This document shows positions 29,850 to 36,599 of a stretch of DNA of 36,599 nt, piece after piece (the stretch's first letter is position 1; the number at the start of each line of letters is the position of its first letter). Source of the DNA: UBA7396 sp047637875 (GTDB lineage: Bacteria > Patescibacteriota > Gracilibacteria > BD1-5 > UBA6164); the NCBI GenBank assembly GCA_047637875.1, contig JBLJBH010000033.1, positions 1 through 36,599 on the forward strand. Direction: 5' to 3'. The position numbers and the translations under genes are program-made. The notes below the pieces were generated by a model. It made no database searches. It saw nothing but the letters and a program-made list of their open reading frames with translations, and had not been told where the DNA came from.

Positions 29850-31130
29850 ATGAAAAAATTATTTTTAAAATTTCTTTTAATTTCACTAACTATATTTTCT
29901 ACAAATATAGCTTTTTGAGATTGTAATAGTTGATGTAAAATAAAAGATTGACCTGCTGAAGTTTTAAATAATTATTTAACTAATCTAAAAAAATTATCAA
30001 ATAATTTTAATTCTCAAATATCAAATCTAGAAACAAATACTTGAATTTGAAGGGAGATTTCAAAAACTAGAAAAAATATACAATTATCATTTAATAAAAT
30101 AATTTCTTGGGATTCTTATTATTCATTATTTGATTTTTTTGTTTTATACTGAACAAAAAAAGAATACGTAGTTGAAGTTTGGAGAGATTATAATTTACTT
30201 GAAAAAGAAAATATAGCACTAAAAAAATATCTTGATAGAGTTATAAAAAGATGATATGACGAATGAAAAATAGATATAGAAAAACTTTGTTCTTGAGTAG
30301 AAAATTGTAGTTTTAATTCAAATATTGCTTTTGAAGTAATTTCTGAAATTATAAAAAATCATGATGCCGTTATGGATTATTATCGTTTAAGTATAGTTTG
30401 AAAAAGAAATGATTTTAACAAAGAAATAATATTTGTACCAAAAAATTTTAAAGATGAATTTGCTAATTATTATAATGAATATACTACAAATAATTGTAGT
30501 CAATGTGAATGAGCTACTTTTGATAGAATTTCTAAACAAATAGATATTATCTCAAATTGGCAACAATCAGCAAAAGATTGAATGAAATCTTGGCAAGATG
30601 CTATTGCTATGCTTGATTGAACTTTAAGTGATAGAGAACAAGAAAGACAAGAAAGAAAATTATTAGAAGCTCAATTTAGAGTAAATTGAACTAGTTTAAA
30701 CTCTTCAAATAATATTTTAAATAATCTTTCTAAATACAATGAAAATTGATGATTTTCACTAGATAATAATTTTATTACAAATACTTTTGATTCTATAAAA
30801 AATTCTGTAAAATCTCAAATAAATAGTTTCAAAGATACTATTTTAGAAAAATTTAAAAATACAGCTAGAAATGACATTCCAACTCAAGAATTTAATAAAT
30901 CTGATTCTTGATTAAAAACTACAGCAGAGATAGAAGAAAAAATTGCACAAATGTACCAAATAGAGCTGCCTTATGCAAATTTACAAGATAATACACTAGA
31001 ATCTCTTCAATCAAGAATTATAGAACTTCATTACAATTTAACTCAATCTATAAAAAATCTTGATTGAACTGTAAAAACATCTCAAAAAGTATGTAATGAC
31101 CAATGAAGAGGATTATGAGTTTGTGAATAA
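29850..31130 (+). CDS. Unknown secreted 426-aa coiled-coil protein
   Basis: I do not recognise it. The signal peptide (KKLFLKFLLISLTIFSTNIA) is followed by a Cys pair (GDCNSGCK), more Cys pairs (KLCSGVENCSF, NNCSQCEG) and a final VCNDQGRGLGVCE, so about eight Cys in pairs. The body is almost entirely helical with coiled-coil character (NNYLTNLKKLSNNFNSQISN; DREQERQERKLLEAQFRVNG). Size, export, paired Cys and position resemble the preceding gene, and the two products are probably partners. It is the last gene of the ClpC unit. Confidence 0.8.
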
Positions 31131-31149
31131 ATATTAATAATTTAAAAAT

Positions 31150-31917
31150 ATGTGAAATAAAAAAACTGTTTTAATAAAAAACGAAAGAGAAATTCAAATT
31201 ATGAGAGATCTTGCAAAAATACATAAAGAAGTATTTGAAGAAATCAAAAAAATGGTAAAAGTATGAACAACTGGTTATGAAGTAGATAAACTTTGTGGAG
31301 ATATTTGTAATAAATACAATGTTTTATGTTGATTTAAATGAGTATATGGTTTCCCTGCCAATCTTTGTATAAGTGTAAATGATTGTGTAGTGCATTGAGT
31401 TCCATCAAAAAAAATGGTATTTAAAAATGGAGATGTAGTAAAATTTGATTTTTGAGTAAAAGATAAAAGATACTGACTAAATACTGATGCTGCTTTTACT
31501 ATGATTGTTTGAGATTGACCACACTCACTAGAAGTAGAAAAATTTTTGCGTGTTTCACAAGAAGCTCTTTATAAATGAATTGCAAAAGCTACTACTTGAA
31601 ATAAAGTTTGAGATATATGAAATGCAATACAAAAACATATTGAATCACATTGATATCATATAATTAAAGATTTAACAGGTCATGCTATCTGATACAATTT
31701 GCATGAACAACCTTATATTCCAAATTTCGGACAAGCCTGAAAATGAGAAATATTAAGAGAAAATATGACTCTTGCAATTGAACCAATTATTTGATTTTCT
31801 AGTGGAAAAATTATTGATAAATGAGGGTTTGAAATCTATGTGGCTGATGGAAGTCTCGGAGCTCAATTTGAGCATACAATCGTCGTAAAACCTGGATATC
31901 CTGAGATAATAATATAA
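31150..31917 (+). CDS. map: Methionine aminopeptidase
   Basis: A 255-aa type I MetAP that removes the N-terminal Met from new proteins. Metal ligands are D100 (VVKFDFGV), D113 (NTDAAFT), the His of LTGHAIG, the Glu of LAIEPI and the Glu of QFEHTIVV. H82 in CVVHGVP is the substrate His. The D-to-D spacing is two residues longer than in E. coli. The second codon is UGA (ATG TGA AAT = M-G-N). The 20 bases before it hold no Shine-Dalgarno motif. It is followed by a terminator and then the Xer/Pth/MurC unit. Confidence 0.96.
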
Positions 31918-31944
31918 AATGGAAAAAATACTTCCATTTTTTTT
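31916..31944 (+). terminator. Terminator of the map gene
   Basis: AAAATGGAA (31916-31924) pairs with TTCCATTTT (31932-31940) around AAAATAC, followed by T's. Confidence 0.8.
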
Positions 31945-31984
31945 ATTTTTGATATAATAAAAAAGCTTAATAAGTTATAAAAAT

Positions 31985-32902
31985 ATGAAGTACCAAGAAG
32001 CCAGAAATGATTTTATAAATTGGCTAGAATTTATAAAAAATAAATCTCGCAAAACATCTGAGCAATATTTAAGACATCTTTTAAAATTAGAAGATTATTT
32101 AATAATTATAAAAAAAGAAGACTTGGAAGTTGAAAATTTAAGTTTAAAAATAGTGAATGATTTTAGAGTATATTTGCATAAAAGTTCTAAAAAAACTATT
32201 TCAGTAAAAACTGCAAATGCTTATATGATAACTATTCGTGCTTTTTTAAAATATTTAGAAAAACAAGAAATATCATCATTGTCCCCTACAAAAGTTGATT
32301 TAATAAAGGACGAGGAAAGAAAAATAGAATTTTTAACAGACAATGAGCTTGAAAAACTTTTTGAAAATGTCAACTCTGATGATATCAAAGATATCAGAGA
32401 TCTCGCTATTATGAAAATGATTTATTCAACAGGACTTAGAATTTCTGAACTTGTTTGATTAAATAAAAATGACATAGATTTAGAAAAAAAAGAATTTTCT
32501 ATAAGATGAAAATGAAGAAAAATAAGGATTGTTTTTTTGACTGATGATGCTGTGAGTCATATCAAAAATTATTTATCAAAAAGACAAGATAATTTTAAAC
32601 CTCTTTTTATAAGACACAATTTCAATAAAGAAAATATAAAAATTTTAGATGATGAAAAAGTGAGACTTACTCGCAACTGGGTAACTGATATGATTTCTAA
32701 AAGAGCTTTAAAAGCTTGAATAACAAAAAAAGTTTCAGCTCATACTTTAAGACACTCTTTTGCTACTACCCTTTTGTGAGCTTGAGCCGATTTAAGAAGT
32801 ATCCAAGAACTGCTTGGACACTCAAATATTTCTACCACTCAAATATATACTCATGTAACAAATCCAAAATTGAAAGAAATACATAATAAATTTATAAAAT
32901 AA
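31985..32902 (+). CDS. Tyrosine recombinase, XerC/XerD-like
   Basis: A 305-aa recombinase of full Xer length. The N-terminal core-binding (SAM-like) domain spans residues 1-100 (FINWLEFIKNKSRKTSEQYL). The catalytic domain has R152 in STGLRISEL, HxxR at 253-256 in HTLRHSFATTLL, H279 in LLGHSNIST, and the nucleophile Y288 in TTQIYTHV. Its housekeeping context next to pth and murC argues for chromosome-dimer resolution rather than a mobile-element integrase; many CPR bacteria have a single Xer. Few Gly occur before residue 157, which is why the first half reads openly in the standard code. Confidence 0.93.
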
Positions 32903-32911
32903 TTTTTAAAA

Positions 32912-33439
32912 ATGAAACTCATAATCTGACTTTGAAATCCCGGAGAAAAATATAAAAATACTCGTCATAATGTATGATTTTTATTTTTAGATTTTTTACA
33001 AGAAAAACTAAATATTTCCTGAAGCTTTGAAGAAGTTTCAAAATTTAAAGCTGAAATCTTGGAAACCAACATAAACTCAGAAAAAACTCTTTTGGTAAAA
33101 CCACTAACTTTTATGAATTTATCAGGAGAATCAGTTTTAAAACTTTTAAGTTTTTATAAAATTGAAAAAAAAGATATTATAGTTATATTTGATGATATTT
33201 CTCTGGAACCTGGAAAAATAAGATTTAGAGAGTCTGGAAGTGCAGGATGACAAAATGGTGTAAAAAGTATTATTTCCAATATTGGAGAAGATTTTAAAAG
33301 AATTAAAATTGGTATTGGGCACGATAAAAAATGGGATTTATCTGATTGGGTATTATCAAAATTTTCAGGTGAAGAATTAGAAAAATTAAAAAAGGAAACT
33401 TTCCCAGAAATATATGAATTATTATTAAAACATTTTTAA
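32912..33439 (+). CDS. pth: Peptidyl-tRNA hydrolase
   Basis: A 175-aa Pth. The N-terminus LIIGLGNPGEKYKNTRHNVG carries N9 and the catalytic H19. KPLTFMNLSGES holds the second conserved Asn. The Asp of IFDDISLEPGKIRF is the base-orienting residue, and SAGGQNGVKSII is the substrate loop. It rescues tRNA from dropped-off peptidyl-tRNA. It is slightly shorter than E. coli Pth (194). It lies nine bases after the Xer stop, and MurC starts one base after its own stop (TAA-T-ATG). Confidence 0.96.
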
Positions 33440-33440
33440 T

Positions 33441-34760
33441 ATGAAAAAAATATATGTAATTTGAATTTGATGAATCTGAGTTTCTTGAATAGCAAGATAT
33501 TATAATGAAAATTGATATCAAGTTTATTGAAGTGATAAAACGTGAAGTGAATTGACGAGTACTCTAGAGAAAGAATGAATTAATATAATTATTTGAGAAG
33601 ATGATAATAGAATTGATAAAAGTTTTGAAAAAGTAATTTATACTGAAGCAATTCAAAAAACTCAAATAGAACTTCAAAAAGCTTTAAAGTTATGAATAAA
33701 AACTTTAACTTATCCAGAAAGTCTGGCTCTAATTGCTAATCAAAAAAAACTTATAACTATTGCATGAACTCACTGAAAATCAACTACAACAAGTATGATT
33801 TCTTTAGTACTAAAAAATTCTATAGAAAATGTAAATGCCTTAGTTTGAAGTTTACTTAAAGAATTTGATGGTAAAAATGTTTATTTTTCAAATAGTAAAT
33901 ATTTTGTACTTGAAGCTTGCGAATACAAAAGAAGTTTTCTTAAATATAAACCATATATTTGAGTAATTACAAATATTGATTTAGACCATTTGGATTATTA
34001 CAAAGATCTTCCTGATTATATAAGTGCTTTTAAGGAATATGCTAATAATATAGTTGCTTGATGATATCTTATTCTTGATGGAAATTGTAAAAATTCCCTA
34101 TCTTTGCTCAATAAAAGAAAAGATTTAAATTATATAGTGGTTTATGATGATAAATATATAGAAAATAATTCAGAGTTTTATTTCCCTACTTTAGATTTAA
34201 AAATTCCTGGTAAACATATAGAATTTGATGCAAAGTTAGCTTTTGTAGTTGGAAAAATTATTTGAATTCCTGAAAATAAAATAAAGGAAAGTTTAGAAAA
34301 ATATAATGGTATTTGGAGAAGATCAGAAGTAATTTGACTTACTGAAAATGAAAATATTTTGATGAGTGATTATGGTCATCATCCAACTGAGATAAGTTTA
34401 AATTTGTGAGCTTTAAAAAAGAAATATTTTAATAAAAAAATATTGACTGTTTTTCAACCTCATCAATATAATAGAACTTTGGAGTTATTGCAAGATTTCA
34501 AAAATTGTTTTTTAGATACTGATATACTTATAATTCCTGATATTTACGAATCTCGTGATAGCGAGGAAGATAAGAAAAAAATTGATTGAGAAAAATTGGT
34601 TAACTATATAAATCATCCAAATAAAATATTTTGAAATTGACTTAAAAATACTCTAGAGATAATTAAAAAATTAGATAAAGAAAATCCTTGAAGTCTTGTA
34701 ATAATTTTACAATGAGCTGGAAATGTTGATGATTTGAGATATGAGATAATAACAAAATAA
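33441..34760 (+). CDS. murC: UDP-N-acetylmuramate-L-alanine ligase (MurC)
   Basis: A 439-aa Mur ligase. The N-terminal Rossmann domain has VIGIGGIGVSGIARYY, with Gly almost all TGA, and GSDKTGSELTS. The ATP P-loop GTHGKSTT is at residues 109-116. The middle domain has EACEYKRSF and VITNIDLDHLDYY. The C-terminal domain has SDYGHHPTEI, FQPHQYNRT and PDIYESRDSEEDK, which are MurC hallmarks. It adds the first L-Ala to UDP-MurNAc in the cytoplasm. Mpl (recycling ligase) is the alternative but is less likely given the small size and single copy seen. It forms an operon with xer and pth and supplies precursors for the PBP and LCP enzymes. Confidence 0.93.
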
Positions 34761-34786
34761 AAACTCAGGGAATCCCTGAGTTTTTA
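34760..34786. terminator. Bidirectional terminator between murC and secD
   Basis: AAAACTCAGGG (34760-34770) pairs with CCCTGAGTTTT (34774-34784) around AAT, followed by T's. It sits between convergent genes and serves both. Confidence 0.88.
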
Positions 34787-34791
34787 TTTTG

Positions 34792-36471
34792 TTATTTAAT
34801 TCACATAAACCATTTTAAACTTAAGTCTTTTTTTCTTGCAACTAAAAGTATAAATAATCTTGAAATATACATAGCACTAAATAAACTTACAACTATTCAA
34901 ATTCATAACATTAATCAAAATCATTTAATCATATTTACTCAAAATATAAATAATACTACTGAGATAATTAATCAAGTTAAGTTTGAATCCCAAATAGCTG
35001 ACCATGATTTTTCAAATCATTCTTTTATAGCTTTATCAAGTTTATGTCAAGCCTTTATTGAGTCTTTAAGTCTAGCAAATATAAGTATATTAGCATCAAT
35101 TGCAATTCATATAGAAAGTATAAGTCAAGCTATTCAAGCCAAAGTTAATACTATTCAAAATGTTTTTACAATTGCTAAAACTAGACAAGTATATATAAAT
35201 AATGCAATTCAAGAGAAAAATCAAGCAATTCTATAAACTGCAACTAAAAATATAAATATTAATAAAAATCCATAAATTCATGCTGTAATTAATTCATTTA
35301 AAGAATTAAATCATAATTTTGAATCAATAGTTCTTTCTGAAGTTAGATAAATTGGAGCTGGAACAACTCAAGTATTTATATCATTAGAAAGTTTTTGAGC
35401 TTCTTTTGGTGTATAATTTCAAGTAATTACTGCTTTTCAAGTTAAAATTGCATCATTAACTGTTGGCGCAGTTAACATTTCTCCTCAAACAAAAATCGCA
35501 ATTTCTTTTCATTTTAAACGAGTAGTTAATTCTCAAAATATTTCAGCACCTTCTGTATTAAAAGTTAATTCTACCATTGGTTGAAATGCTTGGTTATATT
35601 GAACTGATGAGTTTACAAAATATTTATCATTTAAAACTCTTCATTTTGAATCAACTGCAGCTTTCCACTCTGATGGGTTTGAAGAAACAAAAGCGTAATT
35701 ATAATCAATAGTATCTCAAGAAAATCATTCAATATCTAAAATCCAAAATCAATTATCACTAACTTGTTTAATTTCTCAAGCAACGAAAGAATAATTTTCA
35801 AATCAACTTCAACTTAAAACTTCAGGATAAATTCAAGTAGAAATTTTTTCTTTATCTAAAGTAAAATATTTTGATAAATCTTTTATAGTTCAAGATGAAG
35901 TTCAAATAGAAATATTTTCATAAGTATCTTTATATTTTGAAGAAGTAACTCAAAAATTATATTTTGAGTTTTTTGCTTCTAAAAATAAATCTTTTGATAA
36001 TTGTTCTCTTAATTGTAAATCTTCAGGAGTAATTTCAGTTCTAGCTTCTTTAAATTCTATTTTCATAACTCTTCAAATTGCTTCTTTTGCTCTTTTTATA
36101 TTTAATTCATTTTCAGCCTTGTTTGTTCATTTTAAAGGGATTTGAACAATTATATGTTTTTCTCCTGCATAATTTGCAGTTGTAATAACAGAATCACTTA
36201 TATTTAAAGCCTCAACTCTCTTATCAACTATTGATTTAAGTCATTCTAAAATAGAATTTTCTCTTTGTAAATTATATCACTCTTCTTTAGAAACTTGTTC
36301 TAAATCAACTTTATAATCAAGTTCAACTCATCATTGTAGATCTAGCCCTAATTTATAATCTCATCCTGAAAATGGAGCATCAATATTATATGCACTCCAA
36401 GGAAAAGCATAATAAAAAGCTCAAACTCAAAGTAGAATTATCAAAAATAATTTAAAAAATAATTTATCCAT
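34792..36471 (-). CDS. secD: Protein-export membrane protein SecD
   Basis: A 559-aa SecD. TM1 is FFKLFLIILLGVGAFYY, followed by the D1 motif YKLGLDLQGGVELDYKV, the large P1 domain outside the membrane, the D4-like stretch FGELTTRLKGKEIAIFVGGEML, and five C-terminal TMs with GIVLTLAGIAGLILSIGIAI, then DANILIFARLKD and the usual SxxxxWSAIWDSNLT signature. It uses the proton-motive force to pull secreted proteins through SecYEG. SecF normally sits immediately downstream or is fused; here MurC follows convergently, so SecF must be elsewhere. Confidence 0.95.
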
Positions 36472-36545
36472 AAAAATAATTAAAAATAGTATAAAATATG
36501 CGTTTGTTTATATCTTTTTTTTATAAAAAGTAAAGAGGAAATTTA

Positions 36546-36572
36546 TGAACTGCCCCCTGAAAAGTAGAGTCG
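36546..36572. mobile_element. Possible IS3-type terminal sequence
   Basis: TGAACTGCCCCCTGAAAAGT (36546-36565) then AGAGTCG resembles the left terminal repeat of IS3/IS150-group elements (TG.ACTG.CCCC.AAAAGT). It is distinctly more GC-rich than its flanks. The window ends before any transposase could appear, so this is only a candidate. Confidence 0.3.
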
Positions 36573-36578
36573 AAATAA

Positions 36579-36599
36579 AAAAGTAGATAATCTACTTTT
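36579..36599 (+). terminator. Hairpin at the window edge
   Basis: AAAAGTAGA (36579-36587) pairs with TCTACTTTT (36591-36599) around TAA. It looks like an intrinsic terminator, cut by the window end, or the start of an element-internal repeat. Confidence 0.5.

Noticed and set aside
1..36599. CRISPR arrays and tRNA genes
   Set aside because: No regularly spaced direct repeats and no GGTTCGAATCC-like T-arm with a cloverleaf were seen.

Overview
The window reads as chromosomal DNA of a candidate-phyla-radiation bacterium of the Gracilibacteria/Absconditabacteria type that uses genetic code 25 (UGA = glycine). Base composition is extremely AT-rich. Under the standard code nearly every gene is broken by in-frame TGA; read with TGA as Gly, 30 intact coding regions (plus one broken gene) appear and give recognisable families. 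TGA sits exactly where glycine is required (Walker A loops, KTG box, GGGH and DxG motifs), and no intact gene ends in TGA (all TAA, except two TAG). Starts are preceded by A-rich sequence without Shine-Dalgarno motifs.

Layout. 1-313: no gene, three long AT-rich hairpins. 329-812: a probable large structured non-coding RNA with its own promoter and terminator. 856-3554 (-): an unknown 588-aa membrane protein, a broken PAS/histidine-kinase gene and a stand-alone receiver. 3676-5128 (+): a DHH phosphoesterase and a Dps-like protein. 5303-8218: a minor-pilin cluster. 8244-10856 (-): a Spy/CpxP-like protein with an OmpR-type regulator and histidine kinase. 10976-11024: possible small RNA. 11118-12304 (+): a methyltransferase and a VTT/DedA protein. 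12318-13202 (-): unknown. 13261-18904 (-): AbrB-like regulator, membrane-fusion lipoprotein and RND transporter. 19040-23705 (+): LytR-CpsA-Psr protein and a class A penicillin-binding protein. 23798-24409 (+): 2-Cys peroxiredoxin. 24544-25072 (+): a secreted glucosaminidase that looks horizontally acquired. 25081-25557 (-): small membrane-anchored helical protein. 25737-31130 (+): ClpC followed by two unknown secreted proteins. 31150-34760 (+): methionine aminopeptidase, Xer recombinase, peptidyl-tRNA hydrolase and MurC. 34792-36471 (-): SecD. The last 100 bases hold a possible IS end and a hairpin.

Themes: cell-wall building (LCP, PBP, MurC), envelope stress sensing, pili, secretion/efflux and oxidative-stress defence, which fits a small surface-attached or predatory cell. 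The most notable points are the recoded UGA; the foreign glucosaminidase with normal GGN glycine codons and a CGA codon; the closed multi-branched RNA at 329-812; two copies of a Fur/PerR-like palindrome in front of the Dps-like and peroxiredoxin genes; and the ClpC/secreted-protein operon of unknown role. All names come from reading motifs by eye; no database search was run.
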